A stretch of 20,226 nt of DNA. Source: Candidatus Aerophobota bacterium. GTDB taxonomy: Bacteria; Aerophobota; Aerophobia; Aerophobales; B3-G15. How positions within the stretch are numbered: position 1 is the first letter of the stretch; each line of letters opens with the position of its first letter. This document shows, in pieces, positions 1 to 7,433 of this stretch. A model generated the notes under the pieces. The model worked only from the letters and a program-made list of their open reading frames with translations. It searched no databases and was not told where the DNA came from. The position numbers were made by a program, and so were the translations under genes. The stretch is from positions 1-20,226 of the forward strand of contig DRTT01000090.1 of NCBI GenBank assembly GCA_011372105.1. The letters run 5' to 3'.

Positions 1-1290
1 CTCAAGAAGTCCTGTAATTCCAGAATGGAAAAAGGTAGAATCTCCTACTATCCCGATTAAAGGCTTCTCTCTCAATCCTGCCTTATCCATACCATGAGCA
101 AGTGTTATACCTCCTCCCATACAAAGGATGGTATCCATTCTTTCATAGGGAGGAAATACACCCAGACTGTAACATCCTATATCTCCTGTCACGATACAAT
201 CTATCCTGGAAAGGGCATAGAAAAGGCCTCTGTGAGGACAACCAGGGCAAAAAACAGGAGGCCTTGCAGGAAGAGAAACACCTTCATCCTCCTTCTCGGG
301 TTCCTTTTCTCCTTTTATCTTTCTGCGTCCTGCTGCAACTCCGTCAGGATTTAGCTCTCCTATTGCAGGGAAATACTTTTTCCCCTCTGCTTTTATCCCA
401 AGGCTTTTCACATGCTCCTCAATAAAATCATCAAGCTCCTCTATTACAATCACTCTATCGCACTGTGAGGCAAAATCTTTTATAAGATCATCTGGAAAAG
501 GGTAAGATAAACCAAGTTTTAACACAGAAGCGTAAGGAAATTCCTCCATGGCATATTGAAAGGAAATACTTGCTGTTATTATCCCCAGTTCTTTCCCTCT
601 CTTGATTACCCTGTTGTAAGGACACCTGTTGGAGTACTCCTTCAGCCTTAAAAGCCTTTCTTCCACTTTTTCCCTCATTTCCCTCCCATATGCTGGAACA
701 GGGACGTACCTTTTAGGATCTTTATTAAAGTGGGCAATCCTTGGAAGATCCTTTCTCTCCCCAATTTTAACAGGAGACTTGCAATGAGAAATGCGCGTTG
801 TGCTACGTAAAATGACAGGCGTCTTGAATTTTTCTGAAAGTTCAAAAGCAAAAATTGTAAAATCCCTTGCCTCCTGACTGTCAGAAGGTTCAAGTAAAGG
901 TATTTTTGCAAACTTTGCATAATTTCTTGTGTCCTGTTCATTTTGCGAGGAATGCATCCCGGGATCATCTGCAACAACCACTACAAGTCCCCCCTCAACA
1001 CCAATGTAAGATAAAGTCATAAGAGGGTCAGCAGCTACATTCAATCCCACATGTTTCATGGCAACAAGTGATCTTACTCCAGTAAGAGAGGCACCAGCAG
1101 CTACTTCCAGAGCCACCTTTTCGTTGGGAGCCCACTCACACCAAATATCACTGCTTTTAAACTTGGCAAGAGTCTCCATAACTTCTGTGCTTGGAGTCCC
1201 AGGATAAGCTGAGGCAACTTTTACCCCAGCCTCATATGCACCTTGCGCAATAGCCTCATTACCCATTAAAAGTAAACTTTTTCCATTCAT
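1..1290 (-). CDS. iorA: Indolepyruvate:ferredoxin oxidoreductase, alpha subunit (3' end outside window)
   Basis: The reading frame is open from the ATG at 1290 to the left edge, giving 430 residues with no stop; the family is about 600 residues, so the C-terminal ferredoxin-like 4Fe-4S part is not visible. IorA with IorB oxidatively decarboxylates aryl-2-oxoacids (indole-, phenyl-, hydroxyphenylpyruvate) to arylacyl-CoA, reducing ferredoxin. Visible features are an N-terminal pyrimidine-binding (POR_N-like) half starting MNGKSLLLMGNEAIAQGAYE with SAYPGTPSTEV, and a TPP-binding half with CPGCPHRGLFYAL, VTGDIGCYSLG and GDSTFFHSGITGLL. The start has AGGAGAG about 8 bases upstream. It is the last visible gene of the livK-paaK-livHMGF operon, 20 bases after livF; iorB would be expected further left. 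The translation was read directly and is clean, so the family call is strong. Confidence 0.95.
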   Translation of the reverse strand, partial: MNGKSLLLMGNEAIAQGAYEAGVKVASAYPGTPSTEVMETLAKFKSSDIWCEWAPNEKVALEVAAGASLTGVRSLVAMKHVGLNVAADPLMTLSYIGVEGGLVVVVADDPGMHSSQNEQDTRNYAKFAKIPLLEPSDSQEARDFTIFAFELSEKFKTPVILRSTTRISHCKSPVKIGERKDLPRIAHFNKDPKRYVPVPAYGREMREKVEERLLRLKEYSNRCPYNRVIKRGKELGIITASISFQYAMEEFPYASVLKLGLSYPFPDDLIKDFASQCDRVIVIEELDDFIEEHVKSLGIKAEGKKYFPAIGELNPDGVAAGRRKIKGEKEPEKEDEGVSLPARPPVFCPGCPHRGLFYALSRIDCIVTGDIGCYSLGVFPPYERMDTILCMGGGITLAHGMDKAGLREKPLIGIVGDSTFFHSGITGLLE

Positions 1291-1310
1291 AAGGTTTCTC
1301 TCCTGAATTT

Positions 1311-2012
1311 TTAAGTTAAGAAAAGCATCTTCGTGTTACTTTCAGAAAAAATATCCTCAGGTCTTCCCCAAGCAATAATTTCTCCTGTCCGCATTGCATA
1401 AGCATAATCAGCAATTTCAATAGCTTCCATATTCTGGTCTATAAGTAAAATTGTAACCCCTTTTTCTCTCAATTTCAAAAGAGCCTCAAATAACCTTTCA
1501 ACAACTCCAGCGGCCATCCCATTACATGGTTCATCCAGTATAAGTAATTTAACATTGCTAACAAGAGCCCTTGCAACAGCAAGTATCTGTTGCTCTCCAC
1601 CAGAAAGAGTTGCTGCTATCTGTTTTTCTCTTTCTTTTAAAAAGGGAAAAATATTATAAATCTTTTCAAGTCTTTCTTCAAGTTCATATTTTTTTGCGTA
1701 AATATCTCCCATCAAAAGATTTTCCCTCACGCTCATTTCCCAGAAAAGGTTCCTTTCCTCCGGAACAAACGTTATACCCATCCTGAATGCTTTTTCAGGT
1801 GTTATTCCCAGAATGTTTTTTCTTTCAAATAGAAGCTTCCCTTTAAAAGGAGAGAGGAACCCTATAATAACTTTTGCCAGGGTGCTTTTTCCTGCCCCAT
1901 TGGGACCGACAAGTAAAACTATCCCTCCTTTTTGAACAGAAAGACTCACCCCTTTTAAAACTTTTATTTTTCCATAACCTGCCTCAACTCTCACAACTTC
2001 TAAACAGAACAT
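1311..2012 (-). CDS. livF: Branched-chain amino acid-type ABC transporter ATP-binding protein LivF
   Basis: A 233-residue cytoplasmic ATPase of the HAAT (LivF) family, one of two nucleotide-binding subunits powering the importer encoded beside it. Walker A GPNGAGKST is at residues 36-44, the ABC signature LSGGEQQ at 136-142, and Walker B LLILDEP at 156-162. The length is typical for LivF. The ATG at 2012 is preceded by AGGAGAG, and the gene overlaps the end of livG by 13 bases, so translation is probably coupled. Substrate choice lies with the binding protein and permeases, not this subunit. The company of iorA and a phenylacetate-CoA-ligase-like gene makes an aromatic substrate as likely as leucine, isoleucine or valine; that is inference. 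Confidence 0.93.
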   Translation of the reverse strand: MFCLEVVRVEAGYGKIKVLKGVSLSVQKGGIVLLVGPNGAGKSTLAKVIIGFLSPFKGKLLFERKNILGITPEKAFRMGITFVPEERNLFWEMSVRENLLMGDIYAKKYELEERLEKIYNIFPFLKEREKQIAATLSGGEQQILAVARALVSNVKLLILDEPCNGMAAGVVERLFEALLKLREKGVTILLIDQNMEAIEIADYAYAMRTGEIIAWGRPEDIFSESNTKMLFLT

Positions 2013-2767
2013 TTTTCTCTCCTGCCAAAATAGATATCCAGAATTTTCTTTTCTTCTCTTATCCTTTCAGGTGTTCCTTCCAGTATTTTTTTTCCTCTGT
2101 CAAGCACAATTATCCTCTGAGCAAGGCTCATAAGCATACCAATATTATGCTCAATAATAAAGATTGTGGTTCCTCTTTGATGAATATTCTCTATAACTTT
2201 TAAAAGCTCAGATATTTCCTGTCTGTTTAACCCGGCAGAAGGTTCATCAAAAAGAAGAAACTCAGGCTCACAGGCAAGAGCACGCGCAATTCCCAAAAGT
2301 CTTTGTTGCCCGAAGGTTAAGGAGGAGGAATTTTTCCTGGCAAGATGGGCAAGTCCTACAATCTTAAGATAAGTGTATGCCTTTTCTTCAATAAAGCCAT
2401 TTAAAGAATTTAACTTAAAAAAAGGAAACATAACCTGTAAGAAACCTGTTCTGTTATTCTCAGGCACTGCCACTTCCACATTTTCCAAAACAGTTAGATG
2501 CTCAAAAACTCTTACATTTTGAAATGTCCTAACAACACCCTTTCTTGTAACCTCGTGAGGAGCAAGTCCTGTGATTTTTTCTCCCTTAAAATAAACCTCT
2601 CCTTTGCTTGGGGGAATAAGATTGGTTATCACGTTAAAGAGAGTGGTTTTTCCCGCACCATTAGGACCCATAAGACCAACAATTTCTCCCTCTCTAACCT
2701 CCAGAAAGACGTCCTCAAGAGCAACAAGTCCTCCAAAATAGCGAGACACTCCCTTAACCTCAAGCAC
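2000..2767 (-). CDS. livG: Branched-chain amino acid-type ABC transporter ATP-binding protein LivG (GTG start)
   Basis: The second ATPase of the HAAT importer, with Walker A GPNGAGKTT (residues 34-42), a signature variant LTFGQQR (150-156) in place of LSGGQQR, and Walker B FLLFDEP ending near 176. LivG proteins are about 255 residues, and the GTG at 2767 gives 255. I prefer this start over the upstream TTG at 2788, because AAAGGAGG sits six bases before the GTG and the conserved VLEVKGVSRYFGG begins right there; with the TTG, the Shine-Dalgarno sequence would be translated. The GTG lies inside the last codons of livM (8-base overlap), and livF starts inside the end of this gene. With LivF it forms the ATPase pair that drives LivH/LivM. 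Confidence 0.92.
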   Translation of the reverse strand: MLEVKGVSRYFGGLVALEDVFLEVREGEIVGLMGPNGAGKTTLFNVITNLIPPSKGEVYFKGEKITGLAPHEVTRKGVVRTFQNVRVFEHLTVLENVEVAVPENNRTGFLQVMFPFFKLNSLNGFIEEKAYTYLKIVGLAHLARKNSSSLTFGQQRLLGIARALACEPEFLLFDEPSAGLNRQEISELLKVIENIHQRGTTIFIIEHNIGMLMSLAQRIIVLDRGKKILEGTPERIREEKKILDIYFGRREKCSV

Positions 2768-3725
2768 TTTTTTCCTCCTTTTTTGCAAGAATACCCTCAG
2801 GAGAAAATATCATAAAGAGAATAAGTATAATTCCAAATATTATATCGTTTATGTGAGTTACCTGAGTAAGATCCATGTAAAAAAAATCCCCTATTCTTCT
2901 TATCACCTCTGGAACCAGAGAAACAATCACTGCGCCCATGGCAGCTCCATAAACAGAGTACATTCCTCCTAAAACCACCATGGTAATAATCTTAATAGAA
3001 AGACCTACATCGAATTCACCAGGATATATTGTTCCATAAGAACAATGAGCAAACAAAGTTCCAGCAAAAGCAGCAATAGCTGAGGCGAAAACAAAAACTT
3101 TGAGCTTTAAACCAAAAACATCAATTCCAACACACTCTGCCGCTTCCTCGTCTGAATGAAGAGCTTTTAACCTCTTTCCCACAGGTGATGTGGAGAAAAA
3201 ATCACAAAAAAAAACAGTTAACAAAGCAAAACTCCACACAATAAAGTAATGGGAGAAAGGAGAATAAAATTCAATTTTCCCTATCTGGATATTGGGAAGA
3301 TTATAAAGTCCCATTTCTCCCCCTGTTAAACTGTCTGCTGCTTTAAAAAATTCATATGTAGCTATACCAATTATTAAAGTTGCAAGAGCAAGATAATAAC
3401 TTTTTAATTTAAGCACAGGATAACCAATTAAAAATCCTGCTATAATTCCAGATAAAGTCCCAATTGGTATTGTCAAAAAAAAGGGCAGATTTAATTTTGT
3501 TGCCATTATACCGGCTGTGTAGGCTCCAATCCCAAAAAAAGCACCGTGTCCCAGGGATATCTGGCCTGCAAGGCCTACCACAAGACTTAAACTTACCGCA
3601 AGCATAACAAAAAAGCCAGCCCTTAACAGAGGTTCAAGAGGATAAAAGATAACATATCTGAAAATAAAGGGGGCTGTTACCACAATTAGCGCAAATATTA
3701 CACCTTTTTTAAGGTCCCTTCTCAA
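2760..3725 (-). CDS. livM: Branched-chain amino acid-type ABC transporter permease LivM (TTG start)
   Basis: A 321-residue integral membrane permease of the HAAT family with many hydrophobic segments and the family's conserved region GLAGQISLGHGAFFGIGAYT (about residues 52-71), as well as the EAAECVGID-type cytoplasmic loop that contacts the ATPase. The likely start is TTG at 3725: GGGAGG lies a few bases upstream, and the TTG overlaps the TGA of livH by four bases (TTGA), a usual coupled arrangement. No nearby in-frame ATG fits. It pairs with LivH to form the inner-membrane channel. The substrate cannot be read from the sequence. Confidence 0.92.
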   Translation of the reverse strand: MRRDLKKGVIFALIVVTAPFIFRYVIFYPLEPLLRAGFFVMLAVSLSLVVGLAGQISLGHGAFFGIGAYTAGIMATKLNLPFFLTIPIGTLSGIIAGFLIGYPVLKLKSYYLALATLIIGIATYEFFKAADSLTGGEMGLYNLPNIQIGKIEFYSPFSHYFIVWSFALLTVFFCDFFSTSPVGKRLKALHSDEEAAECVGIDVFGLKLKVFVFASAIAAFAGTLFAHCSYGTIYPGEFDVGLSIKIITMVVLGGMYSVYGAAMGAVIVSLVPEVIRRIGDFFYMDLTQVTHINDIIFGIILILFMIFSPEGILAKKEEKSA

Positions 3726-4573
3726 CTTCGTCCTCCCAAAATTCCTCGAGGTTTTAGATAAAGAACAAAAAGCATAAGAACAGGAGCTATGATATCCTTA
3801 TAAGAAGAGGCAAAAGAGGCTCCCATAGCTTCTGAAATTCCTATTATGAAACCACCCACAATAGCTCCCGGAATATTTCCCATTCCCCCAAGAACAGCTG
3901 CACAAAAACCTTTAATTCCTAAATTCAGACCAAGGTCAGAATTTGCGTAAAAAACAGGAGCAATTAAAACTCCCACCATCCCACCAAGACCTGCAGAAAT
4001 AGAAAAGGAGAGCATCCTCATTTTTTCTGGCGAAATTCCCACTATCCTTGCCCCTGTAGGATCCATTGAGCAGGCTCGAAGAGCTCTCCCCAGTCTTGTC
4101 TTTTTCAGAAAAAGACCGAGGATAATAATAGACACAAAACAGGAGCCAACAATTAAAATGTAATCGAGATCGAAAAATAAGATCTGTGTTCCTGCTGGAA
4201 GATGGGCAAAAAAGCTCGGTATTCTGAAAGTATGTGGTCCCCATACCAGAGCAGCAGTTGATCTTAATATTACAGAGAGGGCTATGGTTATTATAATAAG
4301 GGAGGTAGGAGAGGCTCTTTTTGCAGGAGATATGGCTACTCTTTCAAGAACTATCCCCACAGAGGCCACAATTGCTGCTGAGAGAAAAGGTATAAGAAAA
4401 AGAGGTAGATGAGTAGAGTAAAGTGAAAACCCTATAAGTCCTCCCAGCATAACAAATTCCCCCTGTGCCAGATTTATAATCCTGCTGGCACTGAATATCA
4501 GGGAAAATCCTATTGCAATAGTAGCATATATGCTTGCCCACTCAAGACCATGGATTAAAATATCAAGGACCAA
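3722..4573 (-). CDS. livH: Branched-chain amino acid-type ABC transporter permease LivH (TTG start)
   Basis: A 283-residue inner-membrane permease of the LivH family. Around residues 20-50 it carries the conserved GFSLIFSASRIINLAQGEFVMLGG pattern, split here as GFSLIFSASRI and NLAQGEFVMLGG, and near the C-terminus KGFCAAVLGGMGNIPGAIVG. The preceding ligase gene's stop lies 12 bases upstream in the same frame, so the start must be the TTG at 4573, with an AAGG about ten bases before it. The C-terminus overlaps the start of livM by four bases. It is membrane partner to LivM, powered by LivG/LivF, receiving substrate from the periplasmic LivK-like protein at the head of the operon. Confidence 0.9.
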   Translation of the reverse strand: MVLDILIHGLEWASIYATIAIGFSLIFSASRIINLAQGEFVMLGGLIGFSLYSTHLPLFLIPFLSAAIVASVGIVLERVAISPAKRASPTSLIIITIALSVILRSTAALVWGPHTFRIPSFFAHLPAGTQILFFDLDYILIVGSCFVSIIILGLFLKKTRLGRALRACSMDPTGARIVGISPEKMRMLSFSISAGLGGMVGVLIAPVFYANSDLGLNLGIKGFCAAVLGGMGNIPGAIVGGFIIGISEAMGASFASSYKDIIAPVLMLFVLYLKPRGILGGRS

Positions 4574-4585
4574 TTTTTCATTGCC

Positions 4586-5881
4586 TTAATCTTTTTTTAG
4601 ATAAACAACTCTCTCGGCTTTCCCCGGTTTTCTTTCAAGCTGACCGGGTTTGAAAAGCCTGCTCTTTAAAGTTATTCCAAGAGCCTCCTCTATTTTCTTC
4701 TCTATGTAAGAGGCATCAAGCCCTTCCTCAGCTTCAACATTTAAGGTAGCTTTTTTTATCCCGTTTTGCTCCTCAACCACTATCTGGTAGTGCTCTCTCA
4801 CCCCTGGAATTGACATCAAGACCTCTTCCACCTGACTCGGGAAAAAATTTACCCCTTTTACAATGAGCATATCGTCAATTCTACCCTTTATATAATCAAT
4901 TCTAAGATGAGTCCTTCCGCATTCACATTTTTCTCTGCTCTTTATTCTGGAAAGATCACCACTTCGAAATCTTATTACCGGAAATGCTTTTCTTGTAAGA
5001 GAGGTAAAAACAAGTTCCCCTTCCTCTCCATCAGAGACAGGTTCACCTGTCTGTGGATTAACAACCTCTACAAGGTAATGATCCTCCCAGACATGTATTC
5101 CTTCATGAAAAGGACAATCCATACCAGTCGTTCCCACTCCTCCTGTTTCCGTCATTCCGTAAATATCAAAAACTTCTATCCCCAAACCACTTCTAAGCCT
5201 TTTTTTCATCTCTTGCGAGAAAACTTCCGCACCAAAAAGCCCCACCTTCAAGGAGGGGATGGTCAAATTATTTTCCTTCATAACCTCCATAATCCTTATC
5301 CCGTAGGAAACAACACCTGTTATCACCTCTGTCTTCAGATCATTGGCAAGTTTTATCTGTCTCAGGGTGTTACCGGGTCCTGTGGGAATAACAAATAAAC
5401 CAGCTTTTCTTGCCCCATGGTAAAATCCAAAACCTCCATTAAAAAGACCAAAAGAAGGCGTAATCTGAATAACTGCTCCCTCTTTTATTCCCGCCATCCT
5501 GTAGCATCTTGCCATGCAAGTTGCCCACTGATCTATGTCCTCATCAGAATAGACCATCATTACAGGTTTTCCTGTAAAACCTGAAGACATGTGAATTTCT
5601 CTTATCTTTTTTTTATCCACGCAAAGGTAGCCAAAAGGGTAATTATCTCTTAAAGTTTTCTTATCCATAAAGGGGAGAATTCTAACATCATCAAGCTTTC
5701 TTATGTCCTCAGGCTTTATACCTCGCAGATCAAGCTCCTTTTTATAGAGAGGATTTGAATTATACACATATCTTACAATGTCTTTAAGTCTTTTAAGCTG
5801 TATCTGCTCAATCTTTTCTCGAGGAAGAGTTTCAAGTTCCTTTTCCCAATAGATAATGTCACTTTTGAGATGATTTCCCAT
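4586..5881 (-). CDS. paaK: Phenylacetate-CoA ligase family protein (AMP-forming)
   Basis: A 431-residue cytoplasmic adenylate-forming enzyme of the PaaK family, which activates arylacetates as acyl-AMP and then makes the CoA thioester. Visible motifs are the nucleotide loop SSGFTGKP (residues 99-106), the core YGMTETGG (241-248), RFRSGDL (305-310 region) and the hinge segment KGRIDDMLIVKGVNFFP (about 332-348). Cys256 with His259 and CECG at 319-322 form the Cys/His set seen in PaaK-like proteins. The length is normal. ATG at 5881 follows GGAGAGG. It lies between livK and livH, inside the transporter operon and in the same operon as iorA, so arylacetyl-CoA could be made by either enzyme. The exact acid (phenylacetate, indoleacetate or another) is not decided by sequence. 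Confidence 0.88.
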   Translation of the reverse strand: MGNHLKSDIIYWEKELETLPREKIEQIQLKRLKDIVRYVYNSNPLYKKELDLRGIKPEDIRKLDDVRILPFMDKKTLRDNYPFGYLCVDKKKIREIHMSSGFTGKPVMMVYSDEDIDQWATCMARCYRMAGIKEGAVIQITPSFGLFNGGFGFYHGARKAGLFVIPTGPGNTLRQIKLANDLKTEVITGVVSYGIRIMEVMKENNLTIPSLKVGLFGAEVFSQEMKKRLRSGLGIEVFDIYGMTETGGVGTTGMDCPFHEGIHVWEDHYLVEVVNPQTGEPVSDGEEGELVFTSLTRKAFPVIRFRSGDLSRIKSREKCECGRTHLRIDYIKGRIDDMLIVKGVNFFPSQVEEVLMSIPGVREHYQIVVEEQNGIKKATLNVEAEEGLDASYIEKKIEEALGITLKSRLFKPGQLERKPGKAERVVYLKKD

Positions 5882-5906
5882 TTCATCCTCTCCTTAAAAA
5901 TGATTT

Positions 5907-7076
5907 TTAATAATCAACTAATTTCCACTTGCCATCTTTAACTGTAACCATAACAAGAGAATCAAGTCCCAGTCCGCAATGATCTTCTTTTGACATATTG
6001 TAGATGCCGGATATTCCAACATAGTTTTTGGTATTCTCAATAGCCTGGCGCAAATCCTCAGGATCTGTTCCTGCTTTTTTAATAGCGCCTGCCACTATCA
6101 TAAATGCGTCCCATGCGTAACCTGAATGAGTGCTTACAGGAGCGTATTTTTTCTCATACTCACTGACAAAGTTTTGCACAACCTCTCTTTGAGGATCATC
6201 TTCCCTTAATTGAAAAGCAACCACAGTTTTGGTGGAAGGCATAACAGTACCCTCTGCGGCATCCCCGGCAAGCTTTATGTAAATGGGATCAGGTTGACCA
6301 TGGCATTGAACAAGAAGCTTTTTTGAGCCAATAGACCTGAAATTTCTTGCAATTGTTGCTCCTGCAGGCCCTATAGTCCAGCATATTATTGCCCGGGCAT
6401 GGGTTGCAACAAGTTTTCTAAGTTGAATGGTCATATCTATATCCTGTGTTCCAAAAGACTCTTCTGCAACTATTTTTATGCCTTCCTCTTGTGCAACTCT
6501 TATAAGATTTTTCCTTCCCTCCGAACCAAAAGCATCTTTGGAGGTTATGATAGCAACCTCATATATGTTATTTTTCTTCAAGTATCTGTATATTTTTCTA
6601 ACAGCTGTCTCTGTTCGCTGGGGAGTTTTAAATATCCATTTTTTGACAGGAACTACAGGAGGATCTCCTCCCACACACATGACAACAGGAATTTTAGCTC
6701 TTTCAATTGGCTGGAATAAAGCCATAGCAGTGCTGGTTCTGGTGGGACCAATAATTGCATTGACTTTTTCTTTATACACAAGTCTTTCAAATTCTGTAAC
6801 AGCAACAGAATTTTCACCCTTGGTGTCAGCAAAAATAAGTTCTATTCTCTTGCCTGCTATACCACCCTGTTTTTCAAAATACTCCCTTGCCATTTCTGCC
6901 ACATATTTTGAAGGAACTCCAATGTGTCTTGCAGGACCACTTAAAGCAAAAAGACAACCTATCTTTATAATACCTCCTTTTTTCTCCTCAGAAAAAAGGG
7001 CCCCTGCTACAACCAGAAACAAAAAACAAAAACTTACCAAAAACCCTATTCCTCTTCTTACTGCTTTTCTCTTCAT
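5907..7076 (-). CDS. livK: Periplasmic substrate-binding protein of branched-chain/aromatic-type ABC importer
   Basis: A 389-residue exported protein. Residues 1-29 are a signal peptide with a basic start (MKRKAVRRG), a hydrophobic core and a likely cleavage after GALFS; there is no lipobox. The mature part begins GGIIKIGCLFALSGPARHIG, typical of type I HAAT binding proteins, followed by GIAGKRIELIFADTKG and VNAIIGPTRTSTAMA. It captures the substrate and hands it to LivH/LivM. It is the first gene of the operon, with strong Shine-Dalgarno GAGGAGAGGAG before the ATG at 7076, and follows a long structured leader. The family also includes binders of aromatic acids and amides, so the livK symbol is a family label, not a proof of leucine binding. 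Confidence 0.9.
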   Translation of the reverse strand: MKRKAVRRGIGFLVSFCFLFLVVAGALFSEEKKGGIIKIGCLFALSGPARHIGVPSKYVAEMAREYFEKQGGIAGKRIELIFADTKGENSVAVTEFERLVYKEKVNAIIGPTRTSTAMALFQPIERAKIPVVMCVGGDPPVVPVKKWIFKTPQRTETAVRKIYRYLKKNNIYEVAIITSKDAFGSEGRKNLIRVAQEEGIKIVAEESFGTQDIDMTIQLRKLVATHARAIICWTIGPAGATIARNFRSIGSKKLLVQCHGQPDPIYIKLAGDAAEGTVMPSTKTVVAFQLREDDPQREVVQNFVSEYEKKYAPVSTHSGYAWDAFMIVAGAIKKAGTDPEDLRQAIENTKNYVGISGIYNMSKEDHCGLGLDSLVMVTVKDGKWKLVDY

Positions 7077-7150
7077 TTCTCCTCTCCTCTTTTTAATGAA
7101 AAATTACTATTCGCGCAAAAAACTTTTAAAAAAGCAAACCTCGGTTAATT

Positions 7151-7212
7151 ATAAGTTACAGGTGAGGCAAACGGTGGGTTCCTCGTCCTCACCTCATCTC
7201 ATCTCAACTTAT
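7151..7212 (-). promoter_or_regulatory. Structured 5' leader of the livK operon (possible cis-regulatory RNA)
   Basis: In the livK transcript two stacked perfect helices form: an outer 7-bp helix (ATAAGTT at 7212-7206 with AACTTAT at 7157-7151) and an inner 8-bp helix (AGGTGAGG at 7194-7187 with CCTCACCT at 7167-7160). An 11-base bulge rich in GATGA repeats lies on the 5' side, and the 19-base apical loop contains GGAACCCACC. No poly-U follows directly, so it is not a simple terminator. It does not match the conserved cores of SAM, TPP, glycine, T-box or cobalamin elements that I know. Helices are seen directly; regulation is inferred. Confidence 0.45.
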
Positions 7213-7238
7213 CTCAAAGATCCCTTCAAGTCTTTTTA

Positions 7239-7267
7239 ATTTTTATCACATAATATTTTTTTGTCAA
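7239..7267 (-). promoter_or_regulatory. Candidate promoter of the livK-paaK-livHMGF-iorA operon
   Basis: A perfect TTGACA (7267-7262, minus strand) is followed after 17 bases by AAAAAT, four of six matches to TATAAT. Transcription from it would give a leader of about 155 bases that includes the folded element at 7151-7212. The -10 is weak, so the assignment is tentative. Confidence 0.35.
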
Positions 7268-7283
7268 GTGCCCGTGGTATAGT

Positions 7284-7313
7284 TGTCAATTAAATTTTAA
7301 AATTTAATTGACA
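7284..7313. repeat. Perfect 30-bp palindrome, probable operator
   Basis: Each half is TGTCAATTAAATTTT followed by its exact complement, with no spacer and no mismatch. The ends supply TTGACA on both strands. It lies between two divergent genes, just upstream of the candidate livK promoter, so a dimeric regulator binding here is the simplest reading. It is too AT-rich in the centre and has no U-tract, which argues against a terminator. Confidence 0.6.
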
Positions 7314-7433
7314 CTCCGATTTATATTTCTTGACAAACTTCTGGAAATAGGTATTGATGGATTATAGCTGAGATACCTGCCAAAAACGTTTTAATGGGAA
7401 TAAATTGGCTTTAGCAAATAATGGGAGAAAAAA

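Larger units (their letters stand above)
7077..7433. other. Divergent intergenic region between livK and the 2-hydroxyacid dehydrogenase gene
   Basis: This 357-base stretch has no credible gene. Reading leftward (the livK side) it contains a possible promoter near 7239-7267, a folded leader at 7151-7212 and the livK Shine-Dalgarno sequence. At 7284-7313 is a perfect 30-bp palindrome. Reading rightward there is a second TTGACA at 7330-7335 without a convincing -10, and a GGGAGA Shine-Dalgarno before the dehydrogenase ATG. Both transcripts must start here, so the palindrome is well placed to control both. Confidence 0.7.

Noticed and set aside
94..425. Short plus-strand open frames at the left edge
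   Set aside because: They lie opposite the iorA coding sequence, whose minus-strand translation is clean to the window edge with TPP-binding motifs.
675..977. A 100-codon minus-strand open frame inside iorA
   Set aside because: It is out of frame with the recognised iorA reading frame, which runs straight through this stretch; there is no second set of motifs.
2768..2788. TTG start for LivG seven codons upstream of the GTG
   Set aside because: Using it would place the AAAGGAGG Shine-Dalgarno sequence inside the coding region and add a basic tail not seen in LivG proteins.
6427..7239. A 270-codon plus-strand open frame opposite livK
   Set aside because: It is the antisense shadow of a well-supported binding-protein gene with signal peptide and family motifs; the plus-strand translation shows no family features and no proper ribosome-binding site.
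7394..7414. A six-codon open frame MGINWL before the dehydrogenase gene, as a leader peptide
   Set aside because: It has no ribosome-binding site, no run of regulatory codons and no terminator/antiterminator structure after it.
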